Below are positions 48,156 through 61,616 of a DNA stretch of 64,000 nucleotides, one piece after another. This stretch comes from Streptomyces sp. NBC_01214 (GTDB lineage Bacteria > Actinomycetota > Actinomycetes > Streptomycetales > Streptomycetaceae). Made by a program: the position numbers and the translations under genes. The stretch lies in contig NZ_JAPEOS010000001.1 in the NCBI RefSeq assembly GCF_026340975.1, forward strand, positions 2,254,501-2,318,500. Direction: 5' to 3'. The notes beneath the pieces were generated by a model. That model saw only the letters and a list, made by a program, of their open reading frames with translations. It ran no database searches and was not told the origin of the DNA. Position 1 is the stretch's first letter. Each line of letters opens with the position of its first letter.

Positions 48156-50080
48156 GAGCGTGCTGCCTCCTGTGCGGTGAGGTGGGCGAGGGCGTCGAAG
48201 CCGATGCCGTCGAAGCCGGGGACGGTGGTGGCGAGGCGGTTCTTGAGGGGTGCGGTCCAGCGGTGCGGGAGCGCGTCCGGGGATCCGGCGAGCAGCCCGG
48301 CGAGGGCGCCGGCGGTGGCGCCGTTGGAGTCGGTGTCCCAGCCGCCGGACACGGCGCGGCAGACGGAGCGGGAGAAGTCCCCGTCGGCGTGGGTGAGGGC
48401 GGCGGCGATCAGCGCGGTGTTGGGGACGGCGTGGACCCAGTGGTAGTGCCCGTAGCGGGCGTGCAGCCGGTCGACGACGAGGTCGAAGTCCGCCTCCTGA
48501 CCGGCTGCCCGGATCCCGAAGCGGACGGCCTCGGCGAGGCGCGAGCGGGGCGGTACGAAGGCCAGCCCGGTCCGGAGCGCGGTGTGGACGTCCGAGCGGC
48601 CGGTGGCGGCGGTGGCGGTGGCGGCCGCGACGAAGAGGGCGGCGTAGACGCCGTTGCCGGTGTGGGTCAGGGCGGCGTCCCGGTAGGCCTGGGCCGCGGC
48701 GGCGGCCGGATCGCCCGGATTGGTCCAGCCGTGGACGTCGGCGCGGATGAGGGCGCCGATCCACTCGCGGAAGGGGTTGTGGTGGGTGGCGGTGACGGGC
48801 GGCTCCAGGCCGAGGAGGAGGTTGCGGTAGGCGATGCGCTCGGCGGTGAAGGTCCGTCCGGCCGGCAGCTCGTCGAGCCAGAGGCGGGCCACGTCGGCGG
48901 TGGTGAAGCCCTTGCCGTGGCGCTGGAGCAGGAGCAGGCCGAGGAGGGGGTAGTTGAGGTCGTCGTCCTCGGGCATGCCGTCGATGTTCTCGGCGAGGGA
49001 GGTGGGGGCGGAGCGGCGGTTCCAGGGGTAGGCGGCCAGGACCTCCGGCGGGACGCCGCGTTCGCTGAACCAGTCGTCCAGCGGCCAGTTGCCGGCGGCG
49101 CGGGCGAGCGCCCGGATCCCCTCCAGGGGCAGCTTCTCGACGGGCTTCCCGAGCAGGCACCCGACGGCCCGCCCGAGCCAGGCGGCCTCCAGCCGGGCGG
49201 CCTCCGGCGGGTCGGCCTCCGGCCCGGTCCGCAGTAGGGGTTCCGGCCCCGCGCCCGGCGGTTGCGCCGCGCGGGGCGGTGCGGATGCGGGCGCGGCGGT
49301 CCGCCCGTGTTCCCGCCCTGCGGGCGGCGTCCTTGCGGCGTGGGGTGGGATGCGGCCGGGGGCCGTCCCCGTGCTCGTGGGCGCCTGCTCCGGGTGGGAC
49401 CGGACGTGGGCGCGGCCCGCGAGCCACGGCCGCCCCGCTGCGGGCGGCGGCGCGGGGTCGGGAGCGCCGGGAGACGGTCCGGGGTCCAGGACGGTGCCCT
49501 GCCCATCCGGACTTGCCACGGGGTCCGGCAGGTCGGTGGGTCGGGCGTCGAGGGCGGGGTGTGGCTGTGCCGATGGGGGCATGGCCCTCGTCGCGCGGGG
49601 CGGTGCGGGGGCCGGGGCGGTGCCTGGGATGCCCGGTCTCGGGGTCGGGGCTCCGCCCGGGTGGGGCACGGGGTCCGGCGGGTCGGTGGGTCGGGCGTCG
49701 GGGGCGGGGTGTGGTTGTGTCGATGGGGTTGGGGCTTTGGTGGGCGGGGGTTCCGGTGGGGCGTATGCGGCCGGTGGGCAGCTGGCCCGGATGGCCGGCC
49801 AGGACCCGGGCTCGTCGGCTGCGGAGCGGAGCGGGAGCTGCGCCAGGTCGTCGAGGAGGCGGCAGGCCAGGGCGCGCAGTTCCGGTGCGGCCGGGGTGGG
49901 GGAGGCGCCGGCGCGGTCGGGGGCGGGGTGGCCGCCCGCCGCGAGCCAGGCGCGGAGGGCGGCGGCCGGGTTCCGGCCGTCCTCCGCGGCCTGGCGCAGC
50001 TCGTGCCCGACCAGGTCTTCGGGCTGAGCCCAGGTCAGCCGGACGGGCCGGTCGGCGGGGCTGCGGTCGCAGGTCGTCAT
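48152..50080 (-). CDS. ADP-ribosylglycohydrolase-family protein 1, with Pro-rich insert
   Basis: A 642-residue protein. An N-terminal helical segment (WAQPEDLVGHELRQAAEDG, about residues 16-105) is joined by a 170-residue Pro/Ala-rich linker, with repeated DARPTDPPDPV-type units, to an ARH-fold domain (about 285-640). The usual GDALG is replaced by GRAVGCLLGKPVEKLP and the TDDT block by EDDDLNYPLLG, whereas SGGWDTDSNGATAGALAG keeps the C-terminal metal-binding Asp pair. It may act on a non-standard ADP-ribose-like substrate. It overlaps paralogue 2 and the ribokinase gene. Confidence 0.85.
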   Translation of the reverse strand: MTTCDRSPADRPVRLTWAQPEDLVGHELRQAAEDGRNPAAALRAWLAAGGHPAPDRAGASPTPAAPELRALACRLLDDLAQLPLRSAADEPGSWPAIRASCPPAAYAPPEPPPTKAPTPSTQPHPAPDARPTDPPDPVPHPGGAPTPRPGIPGTAPAPAPPRATRAMPPSAQPHPALDARPTDLPDPVASPDGQGTVLDPGPSPGAPDPAPPPAAGRPWLAGRAHVRSHPEQAPTSTGTAPGRIPPHAARTPPAGREHGRTAAPASAPPRAAQPPGAGPEPLLRTGPEADPPEAARLEAAWLGRAVGCLLGKPVEKLPLEGIRALARAAGNWPLDDWFSERGVPPEVLAAYPWNRRSAPTSLAENIDGMPEDDDLNYPLLGLLLLQRHGKGFTTADVARLWLDELPAGRTFTAERIAYRNLLLGLEPPVTATHHNPFREWIGALIRADVHGWTNPGDPAAAAAQAYRDAALTHTGNGVYAALFVAAATATAATGRSDVHTALRTGLAFVPPRSRLAEAVRFGIRAAGQEADFDLVVDRLHARYGHYHWVHAVPNTALIAAALTHADGDFSRSVCRAVSGGWDTDSNGATAGALAGLLAGSPDALPHRWTAPLKNRLATTVPGFDGIGFDALAHLTAQEAARS

Positions 50081-51222
50081 CGCGGGTCCGCGATCGCGGT
50101 GAAGGCCGCCTCGTGGGAGCGGCGGCGGGAGCGGTCGAGGGCGAAGACCTCCCGGGCCACGGCGGCCAGCGCGTCGGCCGGGGCGTGCAGGTCGAGTCGG
50201 CTGGCCTCGGCGACCTGCTTGGCCCAGGCGGCCGGGACCGCGGCTTCGCCGCCCAGGGCCCCGGCGATCGCCCCCGCCATGGTGGCGATGGAGTCGCAGT
50301 CCCGGCCGTAGTTGACCGCGCCCAGGACCGCGGTCTCGTACCGTCCGTCCGCGACGAGCAGCATCCCGAGCGCGACCGGGAGTTCCTCGATGGCATGGAG
50401 GCGGGAGGGACGACGGGCGTCGAGAGACGGGCTGCGGTAGTCCGGCCCGACCGAGTCGTAGGGGGTCACCGCCGCCCGCAGCGGGGCCAGCGCCGACTCG
50501 AAGTCCCGGTGGCCGGCGGCCACTTCGCGGACGGCCGCGATCGCCTCGCGCGTGCCGTCCTTGGCCAGGGACAGGGCCGTGTCCACCACCGAGGCGGCCG
50601 TCGCCCCCGGCACGCACGCGGCCGCCACCGCCGCCGCGAACACGCCCGCCGCCTCCCGCCCGTACGAGGACTGGTGCGCACCGGCGATGTCCAGCGCCTC
50701 CGCGTACGCGCCCGCCGGATTGCCCGCGTTGGCGATGCCCACCGGGGCCATGTACATCGCCGCGCCGCAGTTGACGATGTTGCCGCTGCCGGCCTCGCGG
50801 GGGTCGACGTGCGCGTAGTGCAGTCGGGTCACGATCCACTTCTCGGCGAGGAAGATCCGCTGCAACGGCAGGGCCTCGGCCTCCAGTTCCGGGATCCAGC
50901 GGGGCGTGGACATCAGGTCGGGGACCAGGTGCTCGGCGATCGCGTAGGCGTCGAGGTGGTCCCGTACGGCTTCGTAGACCCGTACCAGCGCGTGCGTCAT
51001 CAGGGTGTCGTCCGTGACGTGCCCGTCGCCCTTGTGGTACGGGGCGATGGGGCGGGCCGTGCGCCAGTCCTCGTGCCAGGGGCCGACGATGCCGTGCACG
51101 CGGCCGCCGTGCCGTTCCACGATCTGGTCCGGGGTCCAGCCCTCCACCGGGCCGCCGAGCGCGTCGCCGACGGCGGCTCCGACGAGAGCGCCGCGGGCCC
51201 GGTCCTCCAACGTGAGCGTCAT
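50077..51222 (-). CDS. ADP-ribosylglycohydrolase-family protein 2
   Basis: A 381-residue ARH/DraG-fold hydrolase predicted to remove ADP-ribose from a protein or small molecule using two Mg ions. All metal-binding blocks are intact: AAVGDALGG (D20), VTDDTLM (T70-T73) and NYGRDCDSIATMAGAIAG. A tract RIFLAEKWIVTRLHYAHVDP is specific to its subgroup. It begins seven bases after paralogue 3 and its stop overlaps the start of paralogue 1. Confidence 0.9.
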   Translation of the reverse strand: MTLTLEDRARGALVGAAVGDALGGPVEGWTPDQIVERHGGRVHGIVGPWHEDWRTARPIAPYHKGDGHVTDDTLMTHALVRVYEAVRDHLDAYAIAEHLVPDLMSTPRWIPELEAEALPLQRIFLAEKWIVTRLHYAHVDPREAGSGNIVNCGAAMYMAPVGIANAGNPAGAYAEALDIAGAHQSSYGREAAGVFAAAVAAACVPGATAASVVDTALSLAKDGTREAIAAVREVAAGHRDFESALAPLRAAVTPYDSVGPDYRSPSLDARRPSRLHAIEELPVALGMLLVADGRYETAVLGAVNYGRDCDSIATMAGAIAGALGGEAAVPAAWAKQVAEASRLDLHAPADALAAVAREVFALDRSRRRSHEAAFTAIADPR

Positions 51223-51229
51223 GTCCGAA

Positions 51230-52846
51230 TCATCCCTTGGGTGAGGTGAGTTCCGTGGCCGCGAGGAGCGCGGCGAGTTCCACGAGGTCGGTGCCGGCGA
51301 GGCGGGGGAGGGCGCAGCCGGAGAGGGTGCGGCAGGCCTCGCGCCAGGCGGCGGGGATCGAGTCGCCGCCGCCGATGACGCCGGTCAGCGCGCCGGCCAG
51401 AGCGGGGGCGGAGTCCGCGACGCGGGACAGGCAGGCGGCGGCCGGGACGGCCTCGGTCATCCTGCCGCGGGCGGCGGTGGCGAGGGCGAGGGCCACGGGG
51501 ACGGTCTCGGCGGCGGCGATCCCGTAGCTGTAGACGTGGTCGACGATCTCGTGTTCGAGGGTGGGGACGATGCCGAAGGCGCCGCCGTCCTTGTGGGTAC
51601 GGGCGAGGCGGACGGCGTGCCGGGCGTTGCGGCCGATCTCGGTGGCTTCGGGGAGCTGGGCGAGGGCGGCGTCCACGGCGGCGTCGACGGCGTCGTCGGC
51701 ACCGGTGGCACCGGTGGCGCTCAAGGCGGTGGCGATGGCCGCGGCCATGGCACGGGCGCCGTGCACCCCGTCGCCGTCCTGGGTGTAGCGGGCGTCGAAC
51801 TCGGCGAGGTCGGCCGCGGCGCGGGCGTCGCCGGGATGCACGACGGCGAGGACGCAGGCGCGGATGCAGGCGGCGTCGTCGAAGTAGTGCGGGTTGTCGT
51901 GGCCGGTGGCGGGCGGGCGCAGGCCGGTGGCGAGGTTGCCGAGGCCGGCGCGGACGGAGATCCGGGCGCGGAGGGGCAGGACGGCGGACTCGACCTCGGG
52001 CGCGCGTTCCGCTGCCGCGGCGACCTCGGAGGCCAGGGCGTTCCACGCGAGGTCGATGGCCGCGCGCATCCTCCTCGACCTGCTGAGGTCGCTGAGGAGG
52101 ACACCGGCGGCGGTGAGCACGGACTCGGCGACGAAGGCGGCCCATTCGGCGTCGTCGGAGGGGCCGAGGCGGAGGGGTTCGGGGGGCTGGTTGAGGGCGA
52201 TGGGGACGGGGAGGGTGGTGGTGGCGTTCTGCTCGGCGAAGGTGTCGAGCTCGCGGGTCAGGCGGCGGGTCCACTCGGGCATCCGGCTGGCGCGGTGGCG
52301 GGCGGCGGGCCACCCGGCCGCGTCGCCTGCGGCGAGCCCGAGGAGGAGGCCCTCGATCGGCCGGGCCCCTGCGGGGAGCTCGGCGGGACGCACCGGGGCC
52401 GTCTGCCCGGCCCGCACCACGACCCGTGCCCCCGCCCCCACGAGCTCCCGCCCGCCCGGGGACACGACCCCGGACCGAGCTTCGGCCGGTGCCGGTGCCG
52501 GGGGCAGCGTCGGCAGGGTCTGCGGGGCCAACCCGCCCGGTGGCAGGCCTACGGGCCCCCGCTCGCCCGGTGGCGCGATTCCGGGCCGCGGTTCGGCCGG
52601 GGGCAGGCCTACGGGGTCCCGCCCGCCCGGGGGGACGTGCTTGCGCTCCGTCGGGGGCGCGGGCAGGGCCTCGGGTCCCTGCCCCGACGGGGTCACCGGG
52701 GGCGGCACCGGCAGGCGGAGGGGTGGTGCCTCGGCCCGGGCCAGGTGTCCGAGCCCCCGCTCCGCCGGACCCGGACCCGGGGCCGGGGCCGGGGTCGGGT
52801 TCGCCGGGGGGAGCGCCAGCGTCTGGTCGTCCGGGGAGGGGGTCAT
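51230..52846 (-). CDS. ADP-ribosylglycohydrolase-family protein 3, probably catalytically degenerate
   Basis: A 538-residue protein with a Pro-rich N-terminal 165 residues (repeats of the type GRDPVGLPP and GERGPVGLPP) and an ARH-like helical domain. GLAAGDAAG remains at the first metal site. The TDDT block is only PSDDAEWAAF, and the C-terminal DxD region has become VADSAPALAGALTG, lacking the second Asp. It is likely a pseudo-enzyme or a binding partner of its paralogues. The start overlaps the stop of paralogue 4. Confidence 0.8.
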   Translation of the reverse strand: MTPSPDDQTLALPPANPTPAPAPGPGPAERGLGHLARAEAPPLRLPVPPPVTPSGQGPEALPAPPTERKHVPPGGRDPVGLPPAEPRPGIAPPGERGPVGLPPGGLAPQTLPTLPPAPAPAEARSGVVSPGGRELVGAGARVVVRAGQTAPVRPAELPAGARPIEGLLLGLAAGDAAGWPAARHRASRMPEWTRRLTRELDTFAEQNATTTLPVPIALNQPPEPLRLGPSDDAEWAAFVAESVLTAAGVLLSDLSRSRRMRAAIDLAWNALASEVAAAAERAPEVESAVLPLRARISVRAGLGNLATGLRPPATGHDNPHYFDDAACIRACVLAVVHPGDARAAADLAEFDARYTQDGDGVHGARAMAAAIATALSATGATGADDAVDAAVDAALAQLPEATEIGRNARHAVRLARTHKDGGAFGIVPTLEHEIVDHVYSYGIAAAETVPVALALATAARGRMTEAVPAAACLSRVADSAPALAGALTGVIGGGDSIPAAWREACRTLSGCALPRLAGTDLVELAALLAATELTSPKG

Positions 52847-53838
52847 CGGACGGCCTCGCATTCCGGGGTGAGGAGGTCCGCGATGTCCAGGACGTGGTAG
52901 CCCCGCATCGAGGGGAGGCAGCTGCCGCGGACCGGCCCGATGGCCGAGGACCAGGCGGCGGGGATCGCGCCGGCGCCCGACAGCGCGCCGGCCAGGGCGC
53001 CCGCCACCGCCGCGGTGGTGTCGGCGTCGCGGCCCATGTTCACGGCGGTGAGGACGGAGGACGGGAAGTCCCCGCGGCAGGCGGCGAAGGCCCCGAAGGC
53101 CAGGCCCACCGCTTCCGGGGCCAGGTCGGTCCACGGGTAGCCGCCGATGACCACCGCCGAGCGCACCGCCCGTTCGCCGCGCGGGGCGGCGGTGACCGCC
53201 CGGCGCAGGGAGCGGGCCGTCCAGGAGTCGGACGGGATGACGGACAGCGCCGCGGAGATCGCCGAGGCGGGGGAGCCGCCGGCCATGGCCGCGGCCACGC
53301 CCGCCGCGACCGCCTGGCCGCCGTAGATGCCCTCCCCGTCGTGGCTGACCGAGCCGTCGATGGCGACGAGCCGGGCCGCTTCCGCGGGCCGGCCCGCGGC
53401 GAAGACGCCGAACGGCGCGGCCCGCATGGCCAGGCCGTCCGACCACGCGTGCCGGTGCTGGGCGGAGATGGGCGCGGCCAGGCCCCGGCGGAGGTTCTCC
53501 AGGGTGCCGCGCTCGGAGAACCCGGCGCCCCGGAAAGGGCCTTCGTCGAGGTCGGCGATCCAGTGGTGCCAGGCCCGCTCCACGTGGGAGACGGTGAGCG
53601 CCGAGCCGTGGCGGGCCAGCAACAGCCCCGAGAAGATCGCGTACTCGGTGTCGTCCGTGCCCGCCGGGTCCTCCGACACGAAACCTTCGATGCGGCCCCA
53701 CTTCGCCCGGATCTGCGACGGCTTCATGTTCTCCGCGGGGGCGCCCAGCGCATCGCCCACGGCGAGTCCGAGGAGAGCGCCCCTGGCCCGTTCGAGGAGG
53801 ACCTGCGGATTGCATGCAATCAGCTTCATCGGCTCCAT
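52843..53838 (-). CDS. ADP-ribosylglycohydrolase-family protein 4, first gene of the operon
   Basis: A compact 331-residue ARH/DraG-fold hydrolase with intact metal-binding blocks: AVGDALGAP (D29), GTDDTEYAIFSG (T61-T64) and NMGRDADTTAAVAGALAG. The conserved glycine-rich SHDGEGIYGGQAVAAG is also present. The ATG at 53838 follows GAGAGG with six bases between. A 17-base palindrome lies in the leader 25 bases upstream. It heads seven genes that overlap or nearly touch. Confidence 0.9.
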   Translation of the reverse strand: MEPMKLIACNPQVLLERARGALLGLAVGDALGAPAENMKPSQIRAKWGRIEGFVSEDPAGTDDTEYAIFSGLLLARHGSALTVSHVERAWHHWIADLDEGPFRGAGFSERGTLENLRRGLAAPISAQHRHAWSDGLAMRAAPFGVFAAGRPAEAARLVAIDGSVSHDGEGIYGGQAVAAGVAAAMAGGSPASAISAALSVIPSDSWTARSLRRAVTAAPRGERAVRSAVVIGGYPWTDLAPEAVGLAFGAFAACRGDFPSSVLTAVNMGRDADTTAAVAGALAGALSGAGAIPAAWSSAIGPVRGSCLPSMRGYHVLDIADLLTPECEAVR

Positions 53839-53862
53839 GGCGCGCCTCTCCCACATCGGATG

Positions 53863-53879
53863 GGGCTCATCATGAGCCC
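53863..53879. promoter_or_regulatory. Palindrome in the leader of the ADP-ribosylglycohydrolase operon
   Basis: GGGCTCAT and ATGAGCCC around a central C. A second palindrome, TGCCATGGCA, lies at 53892-53901. Both are possible operator sites for the minus-strand operon, and neither matches a known box that I can name. Confidence 0.35.
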
Positions 53880-54088
53880 TTGGGGGATTTGTGCCATGGC
53901 ATGTGGTTTGTCGCTCGTCGCGAAACACCCCGCGAACACCCCCGTCACCCGGTCGCCGACCCACAAAAGCCCAGGTAAGTACGGCCTTCCTTGCTGGCGG
54001 GCCACAGAAATCGTGCGTAGTTTCGAGGTGTTCAGGGGGAGTGGGGCGCGTCATGGCGCCTGTTCGCACATTTGGGGAGATTCCACGC

Positions 54089-54820
54089 ATGTCCATCATC
54101 GACATCGAAGCGCCGCTGCACACCGCGCACCGCGACAACCACACCCACCGCGACGTCAACGGTGGATGGCTGCGGCCGGCCGTCTTCGGTGCCATGGACG
54201 GGCTCGTCTCGAACCTCGCCCTGATGACCGGTGTGGCCGGCGGCGCCGTCGCTCCGCAGACCGTCGTCATCACCGGACTGGCGGGTTTGGCGGCCGGCGC
54301 CTTCTCGATGGCGGCCGGCGAATACACCTCCGTCGCCTCGCAGCGCGAACTGGTCCTCGCCGAACTGGACGTGGAGCGCCAGCAGTTGCGCAAGCACCCA
54401 ATAGACGAGATGGAGGAGCTCGCCGAGCTCTACGTCTCCCGCGGCGTCGAGCCGCCGCTCGCCCGCGAGGTCGCCATGCAGCTGTCGCGCGACCCCGAGC
54501 AGGCGCTGGAGATCCACGCCCGCGAGGAGCTCGGGATCGACCCCGACGACCTGCCCTCGCCGCTGGTCGCCGCGGTCTCGTCGTTCGGTTCCTTCGCGCT
54601 GGGCGCGCTGCTCCCCGTCCTGCCGTACCTGCTCGGCGCCACGGCCCTGTGGCCCGCGGTGCTGCTCGCGCTGGCCGGGCTCTTCGCCTGCGGTGCGGTC
54701 GTCTCCCGGGTCACCGCCCGGTCCTGGTGGTACAGCGGCGTGCGCCAGCTGGCCCTGGGTGGCGCGGCCGCAGGTGTGACGTACATCCTGGGAACCTGGA
54801 TCGGTGGAGCCATAGGCTGA
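54089..54820 (+). CDS. VIT1/CCC1-family membrane transporter
   Basis: A 243-residue protein of the vacuolar iron transporter family, with about five membrane segments. VFGAMDGLVSNLALMTGVAGG is the first helix signature and AAGAFSMAAGEYTSVASQREL the second. A charged metal-binding region (about residues 90-160) with paired Glu and Asp separates helices 2 and 3. In homologues it exports Fe or Mn. The ATG follows GGGGAG. It is divergent from the ADP-ribosylglycohydrolase operon. Confidence 0.9.
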   Translation: MSIIDIEAPLHTAHRDNHTHRDVNGGWLRPAVFGAMDGLVSNLALMTGVAGGAVAPQTVVITGLAGLAAGAFSMAAGEYTSVASQRELVLAELDVERQQLRKHPIDEMEELAELYVSRGVEPPLAREVAMQLSRDPEQALEIHAREELGIDPDDLPSPLVAAVSSFGSFALGALLPVLPYLLGATALWPAVLLALAGLFACGAVVSRVTARSWWYSGVRQLALGGAAAGVTYILGTWIGGAIG

Positions 54821-55056
54821 CCGCGGCTGGAGTGAGACACTATGCAGTACGCAACATAAGTAGTCCGTTACTCGGCGGTTTCGAATCCGTGTCCGCCGGG
54901 AATCAGACCAGGGCTCCGGGCAACGATGCCCGCCCTGCACCGGGACCTCCGCCTCGCGCGACACCTCCGTAGAGCGCCGCGAAAGTCCCCTCTTTCTGCC
55001 TCGTGCAGTCCGCATGCTGGAATGGCGTATCCGCTTCTCGGGATTGTCGTCATCAT

Positions 55057-55072
55057 GTAATCTGCACGAAAT
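55057..55072 (+). promoter_or_regulatory. GlnR-box-like half site upstream of gltB
   Basis: GTAAT, six bases, GAAAT matches the Streptomyces GlnR half-site pattern gTnAc-n6-GaAAc apart from each last base. It overlaps a CGAAATTTCG palindrome (55067-55076). The gap 54821-55136 otherwise shows a weak CGGCGG/CCGCCG hairpin at 54873-54898 and no gene. Confidence 0.35.
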
Positions 55073-55136
55073 TTCGCAGAGGGCCAACGTCGTCCCTCGG
55101 CTATGCACATATGCCACGACGACGACGGGAGAGCCG

Positions 55137-59727
<4,591 letters not shown>

Positions 59728-59735
<8 letters not shown>

Positions 59736-61188
59736 CCCGAAGGGCTTCCTCACCACCCCCCGCGAGACCGCCTGTACCCGTCCCGTCGCCGACCGGCTGA
59801 AGGACTGGAACGAGGTCTACGTCCCGGGCTCGCTGCTGCCGATCATCAGCAAGCAGGCCGGCCGCTGCATGGACTGCGGCATCCCGTTCTGCCATAACGG
59901 GTGCCCGCTCGGGAACCTGATCCCGGAGTGGAACGACTTCTCGTACCGCGAGGACTGGACCGCCGCGTCGGAGCGCCTGCACGCGACGAACAACTTCCCG
60001 GAGTTCACCGGGCGGCTGTGCCCGGCCCCCTGCGAGTCGGCGTGCGTGCTCGGCATCAACCAGCCCGCCGTGACCATCAAGAACGTCGAAGTCTCGATCA
60101 TCGACAAGGCGTGGGACAACGGCGACGTCACCCCGCAGCCGCCGGAGCGGCTGTCCGGCAAGACGGCCGCCGTCATCGGCTCGGGCCCGGCGGGTCTCGC
60201 CGCCGCCCAGCAGCTGACCCGGGCCGGCCACACCGTAGTCGTGTACGAGCGCGCGGACCGCATCGGCGGCCTGCTGCGCTACGGAATCCCCGAGTTCAAG
60301 ATGGAGAAGGTGCACATCAACCGCCGCATCGAGCAGATGCGCGCGGAGGGCACCAAGTTCCGCACCGGCATCGAGGTCGGCCGCGACATCACCGCCACCG
60401 ACCTGCGCAAGCGGTTCGACGCGGTGGTCATCGCGGCGGGCGCGACCGTCTCCCGCGACCTGCCGGTCCCGGGCCGCGAGCTGAACGGCATCCACTTCGC
60501 GATGGAGTACCTGCCGCTCGCCAACAAGGTCCAGGAGGGCGACTTCATGGCGCCCCCCATCACGGCCGAGGGCAAGCACGTGGTCGTCATCGGCGGCGGC
60601 GACACCGGCGCGGACTGCGTGGGCACCGCCCACCGCCAGGGCGCGGCCTCGGTCACGCAGCTGGAGATCATGCCCAAGCCGGGCGAGGACCGCAACGCCA
60701 ACCAGCCCTGGCCGACCTTCCCGATGCTCTACAAGGTCACCTCGGCCCACGAGGAGGGCGGCGAGCGGGTCTACTCCGTCTCCACCACCCACTTCGAGGG
60801 CGACGAGGACGGCAACGTCCAGGCCCTCCACCTGGTCGAGGTCGCCTTCGAGGACGGCAAGCTCGTCCAGAAGCCCGGCACCGAGCGCGTCCTCCCCGCG
60901 CAGCTGGTCACCCTGGCGATGGGCTTCACGGGCACCGACCAGGCGAACGGCCTGACCCAGCAGTTCGGCCTGGAGATGGACGCCCGCGGCAACATCGACC
61001 GCGACGCCTCCTACGCGACCAACGTGGACGGCGTCTTCGTCGCCGGCGACGCGGGCCGCGGCCAGTCGCTCATCGTCTGGGCCATCGCGGAGGGCCGCTC
61101 GGCCGCCCGCGGCGTGGACCGCTTCCTGACCGGCAGCAGCGCCCTCCCGTACCCGGTCAAGCCGACGGACCGCTCGCTGACCGTGTAG
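59728..61188 (+). CDS. gltD: Glutamate synthase small subunit
   Basis: Flavoprotein of 486 residues that passes electrons from NADPH to GltB. The N-terminal [4Fe-4S] ligands lie in [18 protein letters not shown] and [13 protein letters not shown]. The FAD site is [15 protein letters not shown] and the NADPH site is [16 protein letters not shown]. The closing [18 protein letters not shown] is typical. It is translationally coupled to gltB. Confidence 0.97.
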
Positions 61189-61199
61189 CCCTTCTCAAC

Positions 61200-61576
61200 G
61201 CCGTGCTCGCACCGCTCGGCCGCGGGCGGCCTCCCGGGCTTCGCCCGGCTGCGCCGGCCTCCGACCGTCGGTGCGGGGCCGGGGCTACGCGCAGTACCCC
61301 CGGCCCCCGCCCCCGCGAAAGGGGCGGGACCCCTCATACGGTCCGTACAACGGCGTACGGAACTCCCGACACGGCGCCCGCCACGACTCCTTCTGGATGC
61401 CGTGCTCGCACCGTTCGGCCGCGGGCGGCCTTTCGGGCTTCGCCCGGCTGTGCCGGCCTCCGACCGTCGGTGCGGGGCCACGCGCAGTACCCCGCCCCCG
61501 CTTCTGCGAAAGGGGCGGGACCCCTCATACGGTCCGTACAACGGCGTACGGAACTCCCGACACGGCGCCCGCCACG
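61200..61576 (+). repeat. Imperfect tandem duplication of about 180 bases after gltD
   Basis: Copy 1 runs 61200-61385 and copy 2 runs 61399-61576. Both begin GCCGTGCTCGCACCG, pass through CTCCGACCGTCGGTGCGGGG and end CGGCGCCCGCCACG. Each contains two small hairpins, AGGGG/CCCCT and CCGTAC/GTACGG. The second copy ends inside the terminator at 61565. No gene is apparent in 61189-61616. Confidence 0.85.
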
Positions 61577-61600
61577 TCCCCGACCAGGGGTGGCGGGCGC
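61565..61600. terminator. Bidirectional hairpin between gltD and the secreted-protein gene
   Basis: A perfect 11-base stem, GCGCCCGCCAC with GTGGCGGGCGC, and a 14-base loop. Confidence 0.5.
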
Positions 61601-61616
61601 TGTGGCGTGTTCGGGG

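Noticed and set aside
45242..53838. The ADP-ribosylglycohydrolase operon as a toxin-antitoxin or phage-defence island
   Set aside because: There is no ADP-ribosyltransferase toxin, integrase or nuclease beside it, and base composition matches the flanking core genes.
54873..54898. GGTTTCGAATCC next to GC-rich arms, resembling a tRNA T-arm
   Set aside because: There is one base too many in the loop, and no acceptor stem, D-arm or anticodon arm can be fitted.
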